From Paracidovorax oryzae ATCC 19882 (GTDB lineage: Bacteria > Pseudomonadota > Gammaproteobacteria > Burkholderiales > Burkholderiaceae_C), in assembly GCF_000687165.1 (NCBI RefSeq), contig NZ_JMKU01000005.1, forward strand, positions 62,001 through 126,000: a stretch of 64,000 nt of DNA, given 5' to 3'. The position numbers and the translations under genes are program-made. This document shows, piece after piece, positions 32,304 to 40,804 of the stretch; position 1 is the stretch's first letter; every line of letters begins with the position of its first letter. A model generated the notes under the pieces. The model saw only the letters and a list, made by a program, of their open reading frames with translations, made no database searches and was not told the origin of the DNA.

Positions 32304-33593
32304 ATGTCGAGCAATAACGAAAACGCACCCGCCTTCGAGCCCACCCAGCCCCAGGAAGGCGCGCCGACGGACGATGGCAACCTGGCCATCATCGCGCGCC
32401 AGGCCATCGTGGACGAGCACCGCGCCGTCTTCGGCTACGAGCTCTTCGACCGCTCCACCGCCTCCGACGCGCACACCGCCGCCAGCGACGCGGCCCTGCT
32501 CTTCAATGCGCTCTCCTACGCGGGCACCGAGGCCCTGGTGGGCAAGAAGACGGTCTTCATCAACTGCACGCACGAGAGCCTCGCGGGCGGGCACCTGGAG
32601 CTCATCCATCCCGAGAAGGTGGTGCTGGAAGTACCCACCCTGGCGGACACGGCCAGCGTGGAGGAGATCGAGGGCCGCCTGTCCACCCTCGAAGGCCTGC
32701 GGACGCGGGGTTTCCGCCTCGCCTTCAGCCAGAACGTGCTGCGCCGCAACTACGGCAGCTGGCTGCGGATGGCGGCCTTCGTGAAGCTCGACATGCAGGC
32801 CTTCCGGCCCGAGCTGGCCGAGCCACTCGTGAAATTCGCCCGCGCCAACAGCCAGGCGACGCTGGTGGCCGAGAAGGTGGAGACCGCCGAGCAGCACGAA
32901 CGCATGGCGGCGCTCGGCGTGAAGCTGTTCCAGGGTTTCTGGTTCGCCAAGCCCGCACTGGTGAAGGCCCAGACCATCCGGCCTTCGCAGGCCACGATCA
33001 TCCAGCTCATCAACCTGGTGCGCAAGCAGGCCAGCACGGCGGAGATCGAGGACCTGCTCAAGAAGGATCCCACGCTGTCCTTCAACCTGCTGCGCTTCAT
33101 CAACTCCTCGGGTTTCGGACTGTCGTGCGAGATCACCTCGTTCCGGCACGCGGTCATGATCCTCGGCCTCAAGAAGCTCTTCCGCTGGGCGGCACTGCTG
33201 ATGACCACCTCGCGCGCCGGAGGCTCCCCGCCGGCCGTGGGCCAGACGGCCGTCGTGCGCGGCCGCCTGATGGAACTGCTCGCCGCCGAACTGCTGCCGC
33301 CCGAGGAATGCGACAACGCTTTCGTGGTGGGCGTGTTCTCCCTGCTGGACGCCATGCTCGGGGTGCCGCTGGAAAAGGCCCTCGAATCGGTGGCCCTGCC
33401 GCAGCCGGTGGTCGATGCGCTGCTGCACAACACCGGCGTGTTCGCGCCGTTCCTCGAGCTCACCAAGGCCTGCGAAAGCGGTGACGAAGTGGCCTTCGCC
33501 AAGGCGGCCGAGGCGCTGCACCTCTCGAACCGCCAGGTCAACTGGGCCCACCTGCAGGCCCTGACCTGGGCCGAAAGCCTGGGCGAAGGCTGA
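32304..33593 (+). CDS. EAL-like/HDOD signalling protein, copy 2 (tandem paralogue)
   Basis: A 429-residue paralogue of the preceding gene, from a tandem duplication. The EAL-like part has ELFDR, FINCTHESLAGGHLEL (nearly identical to copy 1), SQNV where active enzymes have DDFG (in LAFSQNVLRR), and AEKVET, again without the catalytic aspartates. The HDOD part (from LINLVRKQASTAEIE) includes LLRFINSSGFGLSCEITSFR. The N-terminal 25 residues are a disordered acidic tail absent from copy 1. Start: ATG at 32304. The 150-base gap between the two has no strong terminator, so they may share a transcript. Such proteins act in motility, secretion or biofilm signalling in other bacteria; the role here is unknown. 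Confidence 0.88.
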   Translation: MSSNNENAPAFEPTQPQEGAPTDDGNLAIIARQAIVDEHRAVFGYELFDRSTASDAHTAASDAALLFNALSYAGTEALVGKKTVFINCTHESLAGGHLELIHPEKVVLEVPTLADTASVEEIEGRLSTLEGLRTRGFRLAFSQNVLRRNYGSWLRMAAFVKLDMQAFRPELAEPLVKFARANSQATLVAEKVETAEQHERMAALGVKLFQGFWFAKPALVKAQTIRPSQATIIQLINLVRKQASTAEIEDLLKKDPTLSFNLLRFINSSGFGLSCEITSFRHAVMILGLKKLFRWAALLMTTSRAGGSPPAVGQTAVVRGRLMELLAAELLPPEECDNAFVVGVFSLLDAMLGVPLEKALESVALPQPVVDALLHNTGVFAPFLELTKACESGDEVAFAKAAEALHLSNRQVNWAHLQALTWAESLGEG

Positions 33594-33720
33594 CCCGGCG
33601 CGGCCCTGGAGCGGCTGACACGACCCAGCGAAGCGGTTCTGGCGAGGCGCCGCATCGCAGGCAGTACACACAGTACGACAAGATGTGGCAACGACGCCAG
33701 AAGGGTCGTGTTGGCCGCTC

Positions 33721-34731
33721 TCAATCCAGTTGGATGCGGGCCGCACGGATGATCGCGGCATTGCCCTGGGACTCCCGGGCGATCTCCCGCGCGAAGTCCG
33801 CGGACGCGCCGCCCAGGGGCACATTGCCCGTCGCCACCAGCCTGGCGCGCAGTTCCGGCCATGCCAGGGCCTTGTTGATCTCGGCATTGAGCCGCTCCAG
33901 GATCGCGGGCGGCGTCCTGCCCGGCGCGAAGATGCCGAACTGCGAACTCAGGTTGGCCGCCGGCATCCCCAGCTCGGCCAGGGTGGGCGTGCCGGGCAGG
34001 CCATCCACCCGCTGCGGCGCCCCCACGGCGAGGGCGCGCAGCTTGCCGCCCTGGATGTGCTGGGCGACTGCCGGCCCCGCGTTGGTGGAAAGGATCTCGA
34101 ACTGTCCGCTCAGCGCATCGTTGAGCTGCTGGCCGCCGCCCTTGTAGGGCACGTGCGTGATCTTCGCCCCCGACGCCTGCATGATCTGCTCGAGCATGAT
34201 GTGCCCGAGGGAGGCCTGCCCCGAGGTCGCCCATCGCACCTCGCCGGGCCGCGCCTTGGCCTGGGCGACCAGTGCGGGGAAATCCCGGGCGGTGCAGGCA
34301 GGCGTGGCCAGCAGGAGCACCGGCGACACCATCACGCTGGCCACGGGGGCGATGTCACGGACGGGATCGAACGGCAACCGGCCCAGGTGCGGACTCAGCA
34401 CCAGCGGGCTGATCGACGAAAAGCCCAGCGTATGGCCGTCCGACGGGGCCTTGGCCACCGCATCCATGGCGATGGTGCCGCCCGCGCCCGCCTTGTTGTC
34501 CACGATGACGGGCGTGCCCAGTTGCGCCGAGAGCCGGTCTCCGAGCGCCCGCGCCATGACGTCGCTCACCCCGCCAGCCGGATAGGCCACGATGATGCGG
34601 ATGGGCCGGGAGCCCGGCCAGTCGGCCGTGGAGCCCTGCGCCAGCACATGGGCCGGGGCCATGGCCGCCGCGGCCAGCGGGGCCGAGGCACACAAAAGGA
34701 GCGCGCGCCTGCGCGACAACGAATCGATCAT
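33721..34731 (-). CDS. Bug-family tripartite tricarboxylate transporter solute receptor, first copy
   Basis: Periplasmic binding protein (about 336 residues) of the Bordetella-uptake-gene family. A signal peptide with a twin-arginine-like start (SRRRALLLCASAPLAAAA) is followed by the family core: IRIIVAYPAGGVSDVMAR, VIVDNKAGAGGTIAMD, ITHVPYKGGGQQLNDALSG and LAVGAPQRVDGLPGTPTLAE. These fix a carboxylate-type ligand through two beta-turn loops. No matching membrane components (TctA/TctB) are nearby, as is usual for these orphan receptors. Start: ATG at 34731; GTG at 34740 is an alternative. Confidence 0.92.
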   Translation of the reverse strand: MIDSLSRRRALLLCASAPLAAAAMAPAHVLAQGSTADWPGSRPIRIIVAYPAGGVSDVMARALGDRLSAQLGTPVIVDNKAGAGGTIAMDAVAKAPSDGHTLGFSSISPLVLSPHLGRLPFDPVRDIAPVASVMVSPVLLLATPACTARDFPALVAQAKARPGEVRWATSGQASLGHIMLEQIMQASGAKITHVPYKGGGQQLNDALSGQFEILSTNAGPAVAQHIQGGKLRALAVGAPQRVDGLPGTPTLAELGMPAANLSSQFGIFAPGRTPPAILERLNAEINKALAWPELRARLVATGNVPLGGASADFAREIARESQGNAAIIRAARIQLD

Positions 34732-34821
34732 CGGAACCACCGTTCAGGAAACACGAAAAAGACAGATAAGGGATGCGGAACACAGCGGCGATTGTGCGCA
34801 CCGCAAAGCACGGGCCGGCCT

Positions 34822-35733
34822 TCAGCCCCGGGGATGGTGCTGGGCATGCAGCGCCTTGAGCCGCTCCCGCGCCACGTGGGTGTAGATCGTGGTGGTGGAA
34901 ATGTCCGCATGCCCCAGCAGCAACTGGACCACCCGCAGGTCCGCGCCGTGGTTGAGCAGGTGCGTCGCGAAGGCATGGCGCAGCGTGTGCGGCGACAGCG
35001 GCACGGTGATCCCGGCCGCCTGGGCATGTTTCTTCACGACCACCCAGAACATGGCGCGCGTCATGCCCGCACCGCGCCGGGTCACGAACAGGTCGTCGGT
35101 CTGCTGCCCTGCCAGGATGTCCGCGCGGGCCTCGTCCAGGTACCGCTGCATCCATTGCGCCGCGACCTCCCCGAAGGGCACGAGGCGCTCCTTGCCGCCC
35201 TTGCCCATCACCCGCAGCACCCCCTCGGACAGGCCGGCGTGGTAGGTCTTCAACGTGACCAGTTCGGTCACGCGCAGGCCGCTGGCATACATGAGCTCCA
35301 GCATCGCGCGGTCGCGCAGGCCCAGCGACGTGGACGTGTCGGGTGCCTGCAGGAGGGCCTCGACCTGCGCGGCCGACAGGGTCTTGGGCACCCGCAGCGG
35401 CTGCCGCGCCGCCTGCAGGCGCACGGTGGGATCGGCGGCGATGCGGCGCTCGCGCAGCGCCCACTGGAAGTACCGCCGCAGCACGGTCAGCCGGCGGTTG
35501 GCCGACGTGGCGCGCGTTTCCGCGTGGCGCGCCGCGAAATACGCCTTCAGGTGCTGCTCGGCCGTGGCGTCCAGCGCGCCCGCGGTATCGGAAGCGTGCT
35601 GCCCGAGCCACTGCGCATACAGCACGAGGTCGCGGCGGTAGGCCGCCAGCGTATTGCGCGAGAGGCCGTCTTCGAGCCAGAGGGCGTCGATGAATGCGTC
35701 GATGGCAGGCTGGCTGGCGGGCGACAGGGTCAT
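34822..35733 (-). CDS. xerD: Tyrosine recombinase XerD
   Basis: Site-specific recombinase that, with XerC, resolves chromosome dimers at dif under FtsK control. 303 residues, with an N-terminal SAM-like domain and a catalytic domain holding all active residues: Arg154 (ASGLRVTEL), Lys178 (MGKGGKERLVPFG), His249 and Arg252 (SPHTLRHAFATHLL), His275 (LLLGHADIST) and Tyr284 (TTTIYTHV). Start: ATG at 35733. A TAACTT hexamer lies eight bases upstream with no ribosome binding site. XerD rather than XerC is favoured by the C-terminal and the TTIYTHVARERLK sequence, and by the isolated locus. Confidence 0.93.
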   Translation of the reverse strand: MTLSPASQPAIDAFIDALWLEDGLSRNTLAAYRRDLVLYAQWLGQHASDTAGALDATAEQHLKAYFAARHAETRATSANRRLTVLRRYFQWALRERRIAADPTVRLQAARQPLRVPKTLSAAQVEALLQAPDTSTSLGLRDRAMLELMYASGLRVTELVTLKTYHAGLSEGVLRVMGKGGKERLVPFGEVAAQWMQRYLDEARADILAGQQTDDLFVTRRGAGMTRAMFWVVVKKHAQAAGITVPLSPHTLRHAFATHLLNHGADLRVVQLLLGHADISTTTIYTHVARERLKALHAQHHPRG

Positions 35734-35796
35734 AGGGCGCGAAGTTACCACGCGCCCCGGGGCAGGCACCGCCCGTCCGGGCGGCCAGCCCGCGGG

Positions 35797-36759
35797 TCAC
35801 TCGAGCGAGAGCTTCTGCTTCTGCACCACCGTCTTGTACACATCGAACTCCGCCTTGATCTGCTCGGCGAACTGCTCGGGCGTGTTGCCGACGATCAGCG
35901 AACCCGTGTCCTCGATGCGCTTGCGCACCGCCGGGTCCTCCAGCGCCTTGCGCACGCCCGCGTTGACCTTGTCCACCACGTCGCGCGGCAGGCCCTTCGG
36001 GCCCAGGATGCCGTAGTAGGCCATCCGGTTCACCGGCTCCAGGCCGATTTCCTTGAAGGTCGGGACGTTGGGCAGCGCGGCCACGCGCTGCGGCGCGGCC
36101 ACGACGATAGGCACCAGGCGGTTCTCCTTGATGAAGGGCAGCGTGGAAGGCAGGTTGTCGAAGATGATCGGCACCTGGCCGGCCACGGTGTCGTTGAGCG
36201 CCGGCCCGGCACCGCGGTAGGGAATGTGCGTGACGAAGACCTGCGTCAGGCTCTTGTAGAGCTCCATCTGCAGATGGCCGATGCCGCCGGTGCCGGAGGA
36301 GGAATACGAGTACTTGCCCGGAACCTTCTTGACCTCCGCGAGGAAGCCCTTGTAGTCCTTGGCAGGGAAATTGGGATTCACCGCGATGATGTTCGGCGTG
36401 GCGGCGATGTTGATGATCGGCGTGAAATCCGTCAGCGGGTTGTACGGCGTGCGCGGGTTGATCGCGGGGTTGGCGGCCGTGGTGGACACGGTGGCGATGC
36501 CCAGCGAATAGCCGTCCGGCGTCGCCTTGGCCGTATCGGACGCGCCGACGATGCCGCCACCGCCGGCCTTGTTTTCCACCACCACCGGCTGCCCCAGCGC
36601 GCGCGCCAGGGGGTCGGCTATCACGCGCGCGATGATGTCGGTGGTGCCTCCCGGCGCAAAGGGCACGACCAGGCGGATGGGCTTGGAGGGATAGGCCTGG
36701 GCCCAGGCACCGCCCGCGGCAGCAAGAAGCACGAATCCGAACCAGTTTCGACGATGCAT
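35797..36759 (-). CDS. Bug-family tripartite tricarboxylate transporter solute receptor, second copy
   Basis: A 320-residue periplasmic binding protein, paralogous to the receptor at 33721-34731. Signal peptide ([18 protein letters not shown]), then the family motifs [54 protein letters not shown] and [16 protein letters not shown]. No TctAB genes are adjacent. Start: ATG at 36759 with AAGGGA six bases upstream; the longer frame from 36840 is not supported. xerD lies between the two receptors, so they are not a simple tandem pair. Confidence 0.92.
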   Translation of the reverse strand: MHRRNWFGFVLLAAAGGAWAQAYPSKPIRLVVPFAPGGTTDIIARVIADPLARALGQPVVVENKAGGGGIVGASDTAKATPDGYSLGIATVSTTAANPAINPRTPYNPLTDFTPIINIAATPNIIAVNPNFPAKDYKGFLAEVKKVPGKYSYSSSGTGGIGHLQMELYKSLTQVFVTHIPYRGAGPALNDTVAGQVPIIFDNLPSTLPFIKENRLVPIVVAAPQRVAALPNVPTFKEIGLEPVNRMAYYGILGPKGLPRDVVDKVNAGVRKALEDPAVRKRIEDTGSLIVGNTPEQFAEQIKAEFDVYKTVVQKQKLSLE

Positions 36760-36945
36760 GGCAATCCCTTTTGTAACTGCATGAAAACGATGTGCATCCC
36801 CGCGCGGGGAAGGCAAGAGCATCGTTGCACGCAGCGTCACCCCTGGTGAGGAATTACCCTCACCATCGTGATCTTTGCCGCATCGGTGGTGGATGGCGCG
36901 CCCTGCAGGGGAGCGGAGCGCGACAGTCTCGGGCGTTGCCCGGTT

Positions 36946-37710
36946 TCAGGCAGGAACCATGGCGTCCCAGAGCAGCTTGGAGCCCAGCAGCATGGAGAAG
37001 ACCAGGAACATCGCCTTCATTCGGTGCGGCGACAGGGTCTTGGCGGTCCAGGCGCCCATCATTCCGCCCACGGCGCATCCCAGCAGCAGCGGAATGCCCA
37101 GCTGGAAGTCGATCACGCCCCTGCTGGCGAAGGTGCTCACCGAGGCGCCCACGACCAGCAGGTTGATGCGCGTCATGACCGAGGCGCTCTGCGCGAAGCT
37201 GAGCCCGAAGAAATGCATGAGCGCGAAGATGAGGAAGGTGCCGAAGCCCGCGCCGAAGAAGCCGGAATACACGCACAGCGCGAACACGGTGGCCACGCCG
37301 CCAGCCGACATGCGCGCCGCCCCCGCCGCCGGAGCGACGCCCTTGGCCGACAGGTCGGTGCGGTAGGTGATCCAGAGGACGCCCGCCATGAGCACGACGA
37401 CGAGGAACTTGAGCAGGCGCTCGTCCATGCCGGTGGCGAGCAGGGAGCCCGTCACGGAGCCTGCCACGCACAGTGGCCAGAGCAACCAGGGCACGGCCAC
37501 TTCGGAGCGCGGGTCCTGGCGATGCACCAGCGCGCCCGTTGCGAAGGAGCCGATCAGTGCGAACTTGACGGTGGCGATCGCGGTGGCGGCCGGATGGCCC
37601 AGCAGCAGCAGCAGGGGCACGCCGAGCGTGACGCCCCCGCCCACCGTGACGGCGACGATGCCGACGATGCCACCCACGCCCGCGAGGGCGGCGCTCCAGA
37701 GCATCACCAT
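36946..37710 (-). CDS. TauE/SafE (TSUP) family permease
   Basis: Inner-membrane protein of 254 residues with about eight hydrophobic segments; in the family, exporters or importers of sulfite, sulfoacetate and other anions. Two repeats are visible: GVGGIVGIVAVTVGGG near residues 12-26 and VYSGFFGAGFGTFLIF in the second half, both with the family glycine pattern. Start: ATG at 37710, which overlaps the stop of the upstream carbamoyltransferase-like gene by 7 bases (ATGGTGATG), indicating translational coupling. The ligand is unknown, but coupling suggests it relates to the transcarbamylase product or substrate. Confidence 0.88.
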   Translation of the reverse strand: MVMLWSAALAGVGGIVGIVAVTVGGGVTLGVPLLLLLGHPAATAIATVKFALIGSFATGALVHRQDPRSEVAVPWLLWPLCVAGSVTGSLLATGMDERLLKFLVVVLMAGVLWITYRTDLSAKGVAPAAGAARMSAGGVATVFALCVYSGFFGAGFGTFLIFALMHFFGLSFAQSASVMTRINLLVVGASVSTFASRGVIDFQLGIPLLLGCAVGGMMGAWTAKTLSPHRMKAMFLVFSMLLGSKLLWDAMVPA

Positions 37711-38768
37711 GCTATGGACCTGTTGGCGGAAGACGGGGGAGCGATGTCCAGGTGCAGCCGGTCGCCCATCAGGGCGGCCGTCGTCAGGCGGAACCGGCCC
37801 AGGTAGCGCTGGAGCACCGCCATGCGCACGGCCACGCCGTTGGCCGCCTGCCGGAAGTAGTGGTTGAAGGGCGTGTCGTCCACGTCCTCCGCCAGCTCTC
37901 CTCCGCGGGGCAGGCAGTGCATCACCATCAAGTCTCCCCGCAGGCCCTGCAGCAGGCGGCGGTCGACGCGGCAGCGCTCCAGCTGCATCGCGTGGGAGGC
38001 CTCGTCGCGGTACTGCTCGCGCTGCACGCGCACGACATAGAGCACATCCACCTGGCCCAGCATGTCGGTGACGCAGGCGTGCTCCTGGGCGCCCGCCCCG
38101 GCGACCTGCGCCAGCGGAACATGCTGCGCCTGGGCCGCCTCGGTATCGCCCACCGCATCCACCACGTGCACGCGCACGTCGCGGAAGGCGCGCAGCCCGG
38201 CCAGCAGCGACTTGGCCGCCCGGGAGTACCGCAGCCCTCCGCAGATGCCCACGCGCAGGCCGTCCAGGGTGCCGAAGTGCTTGCGCATGGTGAAGAGGTC
38301 GATCAGGGTCTGCGTCGGATGGCGGTGCAGGCCTTCGCCCGCGTTCACCACGGGCACGTCGAGCGCCTGTGCCAGGCGCTCGACCATGCCGTCCTGCGCA
38401 TGCCGCGTCACGACCAGGTCCGCGTAGTAGCCCGCCATGCGCAGGGTGTCGGAGGCGCTCTCGCCCAGGCCCATGCGGGTGGCCTGCATGTCGCCCATGC
38501 TCAGCACCTTCGCGCCCAGCCGGTGGGCGGCTGCCTCGAAGCTCAGGCGGGTGCGGGTGCTGGGCTCGAAGAACGCGGTGCAGACCAGCGAGCCCGCGAG
38601 GCTGTAGGCGAATTCGCGCGGATGGCGGCGGATGTCCTCCGTCACGTCCAGCAGGTTCTCGATATCCCCGCGCGACCAGTCGTCGATCGACACGAGATGC
38701 TGGCGCGCAACCCTGTGGGGAAGGGTGCGTGGATGCCCGTCGGGCAGGGAGCGGTGGCACTGCGACAC
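37704..38768 (-). CDS. Aspartate-carbamoyltransferase-like enzyme with altered 80s loop
   Basis: A member of the aspartate/ornithine carbamoyltransferase superfamily, closest by eye to E. coli PyrB. Carbamoyl-phosphate motif FFEPSTRTRLSFE, TRHAQDG (Arg105 equivalent), GLHRHPTQTLIDLFTM (His134, Gln137), LRYSRAAKS (Arg167), VVRVQREQY (Arg229, Gln231) and HCLPR for HPLPR are all present. The 80s loop that contributes Ser80 and Lys84 in PyrB reads ATRMGLGES, with Thr and Leu instead, so the catalytic lysine is missing. No PyrI or PyrC gene is near. The start is uncertain: GTG at 38768 (354 aa), 38693, or TTG at 38777. It is divergent from the LysR gene and coupled to the permease. Confidence 0.75.
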   Translation of the reverse strand: MSQCHRSLPDGHPRTLPHRVARQHLVSIDDWSRGDIENLLDVTEDIRRHPREFAYSLAGSLVCTAFFEPSTRTRLSFEAAAHRLGAKVLSMGDMQATRMGLGESASDTLRMAGYYADLVVTRHAQDGMVERLAQALDVPVVNAGEGLHRHPTQTLIDLFTMRKHFGTLDGLRVGICGGLRYSRAAKSLLAGLRAFRDVRVHVVDAVGDTEAAQAQHVPLAQVAGAGAQEHACVTDMLGQVDVLYVVRVQREQYRDEASHAMQLERCRVDRRLLQGLRGDLMVMHCLPRGGELAEDVDDTPFNHYFRQAANGVAVRMAVLQRYLGRFRLTTAALMGDRLHLDIAPPSSANRSIAW

Positions 38769-38831
38769 TGGAAACAATCTTGTTGTGCGGATGGGCTGAC
38801 TTTCTGCTTCAATCTTCTTTCCGAGGCTTCC

Positions 38832-38855
38832 ATAAGAGAAGTTTTTCTTTCTTAT
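38832..38855. promoter_or_regulatory. AT-rich inverted repeat between the LysR and carbamoyltransferase-like genes
   Basis: ATAAGAGAAG-TTTTT-CTTTCTTAT is an imperfect inverted repeat (arms differ at one or two positions) in a short AT-rich gap between two divergent starts. Its location and geometry suit a LysR-type binding site controlling both genes. The binding is inference. Confidence 0.5.
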
Positions 38856-38874
38856 ACGAAACATAAAAATCATT

Positions 38875-39786
38875 TTGGAAACAACCATCGATCTAGAGCA
38901 GCTCCGCACCTTCGCACTGGTGCTCGAGCTGGGGAGTTTTTCTGCGGCGGCCGAACGCCTGGGTCTCACCCAGCCCGCCGTCAGTGTCCAGGTCAAGAAG
39001 CTGGAGCGCGCACTGTCCGTGCGGCTGGTGGAACGCGTGGGAAGGCGCGTGAGCGCCACGCCCGCCGGCAGCGACCTGCTCGCCCAGGTACCGCATGTCG
39101 CGACCGCGGTGGCCAACGCGGTGAGCGCGGCGACCTTCCATGCCGCCGGGGTATCGGGCACGGTGCGCCTGGGCACGGGCCTCACGCCCTGCCTCTACTT
39201 CCTTCCCGCGGTGCTGCGCGACCTGCGCAAGCGCTATCCGTCGCTGCAGATCGTCGTGAGCACCGGCAATACGGAGGACTACGTGCGCCAGATCGAAGGC
39301 AACATCATCGATGTCGCCCTCGTCACCCTGCCCGTCAACTCCCGCGCGATCGCCGCGACGCCGGTGCTGGAGGACGATTTCGTGGCCATCTGCCGCCGCG
39401 GCACCTGCCAGTGGCCCGACGCCGTGACCGCGGAGATGCTCAGCGAGCAGCCGATGGTGAAGCTCGGCACCGGTACCACGACCCGCACGCTGGTGGACGA
39501 ATGGCTGCGCCAGGGCACCGGCCCGCTGCGCCCGCCGGCGATGGAGTTCGACAGCGTGGAAGCCATCAAGGCCATGGTCGCGGCGGGCCTGGGCTGCGCC
39601 GTGCTGCCGCGCATGGCCGTGACCGGCCCGGGCAAGCACAAGGACCTGGAGATGCGCCCGCTCGAACCGAAGCTGCGGCGCACGCTGGCCTTCATCCTGC
39701 GCCAGGACAAGCCGGTGAACCGGGGCCTGAAGAAGGTGCTGGAAGCCATCGCGGACGGTGCCCGCGTGTTCAAGTCCAAGGACTGA
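38875..39786 (+). CDS. LysR-family transcriptional regulator
   Basis: A 303-residue regulator. The N-terminal winged helix-turn-helix is clear (LEQLRTFALVLELGSFSAAAERLGL, then TQPAVSVQVKKLERAL), followed by the effector-binding domain (about 90-300) with LGTGLTPCLYFLPAVLRDLR and GLGCAVLPRMAV. Start: TTG at 38875, with no better codon nearby. It is divergent from the carbamoyltransferase-like gene across about 100 AT-rich bases carrying an inverted repeat, the usual layout for a LysR gene and its target. Likely regulates that gene, its coupled permease and possibly the AEC carrier downstream. Confidence 0.9.
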   Translation: METTIDLEQLRTFALVLELGSFSAAAERLGLTQPAVSVQVKKLERALSVRLVERVGRRVSATPAGSDLLAQVPHVATAVANAVSAATFHAAGVSGTVRLGTGLTPCLYFLPAVLRDLRKRYPSLQIVVSTGNTEDYVRQIEGNIIDVALVTLPVNSRAIAATPVLEDDFVAICRRGTCQWPDAVTAEMLSEQPMVKLGTGTTTRTLVDEWLRQGTGPLRPPAMEFDSVEAIKAMVAAGLGCAVLPRMAVTGPGKHKDLEMRPLEPKLRRTLAFILRQDKPVNRGLKKVLEAIADGARVFKSKD

Positions 39787-39877
39787 CGCTTACTCGCAGG
39801 CGGGGCCACGCCCCGGGCGTGCCGGCATTTCCATGCCACGGCACCCGCCGGCGCGGGCGCCGGGTATCCTGCGGGCG

Positions 39878-40786
39878 GTGAACTACGCGCAGCTTCTCTT
39901 CCCGGATTTTTCCCTCATCCTCTTCGGATACCTGATCTGCCGTTACACGGCCCTCAACCGGTCGGTCTGGCAGCCCGTCGAAAGCCTGGTGTATTACCTG
40001 CTCTTTCCGGTGCTGCTTTTCCAGTCGATCGTGAAGAACCCGATCCACGTGGTCGAAACCTCGGGCCTGATCGGCGCGGGCGTGCTCACGGGGCTGTGCG
40101 GCATCGGCCTCGCCTACGCGCTGCCGAAGCTTCCGGGCCTGTCGGGCCGCATCGATGCGCGCGACCATGCCGCCAGCGCGCAGGTGGCGTTCCGCTTCAA
40201 TTCTTTCATCGGGCTGGCGCTGGCCGAGCGGCTGGCAGGCGCGCAGGGCCTGCAGCTCATTGCCGTGCTGATCGGGGTCTGCGTGCCGATCTTCAACGTG
40301 GCGGCCGTGTGGCCCATGGCGCGCGCGGGCAGCCAGGGCTTCCTGAAGGAGCTGGCGCGCAATCCGCTGATCCTGGCGACGGCTTCCGGGCTGGCCGCGA
40401 ACCTGCTGGGCCTGCGCATTCCCGGATGGATGGAGCCCTCGGTGAACCGCGTCGGTGCCGCGTCGATCGCCCTGGGGCTGATGTCGGCAGGCGCGGGCAT
40501 GCAGCTCGGCCTGCTCACGCGCAGCACGCTGCTGTCGGCCTCTGTGCTCGCCATACGGCACCTCGTGCAACCGCTGGCGGCCTGCCTGCTGGCACGCTGG
40601 TTCCGGCTCGATGCCGTGCAGACGACGGTGCTGATGGCCTTCTCGGCCCTGCCCACCGCGTCCACCTGCTACGTGCTGGCCGCGCGCATGGGCTACAACG
40701 GGCCCTATGTGGCGGGCCTGGTGACGCTGTCCACCGTGCTGGGAGTGCTCAGCCTGCCGCTGGCGCTGGGCTGGCTCGCTCCCTGA
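39878..40786 (+). CDS. AEC family (auxin efflux carrier-like) transporter
   Basis: Inner-membrane secondary transporter of 302 residues with about ten hydrophobic segments in two halves; the AEC family includes malonate/malate-type carriers. Visible: LILFGYLICRY, ASAQVAFRFNSFIGLALAE, NPLILATASGLAANLLGL and FSALPTASTCYVLAARMGYN, which is the conserved TM-loop of the family. Start: GTG at 39878, seven bases after TATCCT (39865-39870) with no Shine-Dalgarno. Same strand as the LysR gene, 91 bases downstream; the substrate is unknown, possibly an organic anion connected to the locus. Confidence 0.88.
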   Translation: MNYAQLLFPDFSLILFGYLICRYTALNRSVWQPVESLVYYLLFPVLLFQSIVKNPIHVVETSGLIGAGVLTGLCGIGLAYALPKLPGLSGRIDARDHAASAQVAFRFNSFIGLALAERLAGAQGLQLIAVLIGVCVPIFNVAAVWPMARAGSQGFLKELARNPLILATASGLAANLLGLRIPGWMEPSVNRVGAASIALGLMSAGAGMQLGLLTRSTLLSASVLAIRHLVQPLAACLLARWFRLDAVQTTVLMAFSALPTASTCYVLAARMGYNGPYVAGLVTLSTVLGVLSLPLALGWLAP

Positions 40787-40804
40787 GCGCTGCGCGCTGC
40801 CTGC

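Noticed and set aside
34822-35733. Tyrosine recombinase as a phage or island integrase
   Set aside because: Its 303 residues and the catalytic motif spacing match the housekeeping XerD, and no attachment site or phage gene is adjacent.
33685-36849. A 1054-residue plus-strand open frame
   Set aside because: It lies opposite two clear Bug receptors and XerD on the minus strand and has no recognisable motifs. Long open frames are expected opposite genes at this GC content.
37704-38768. Housekeeping pyrB
   Set aside because: The 80s-loop lysine is missing, no pyrimidine genes are adjacent, and it is coupled to a permease and divergent from a LysR regulator.
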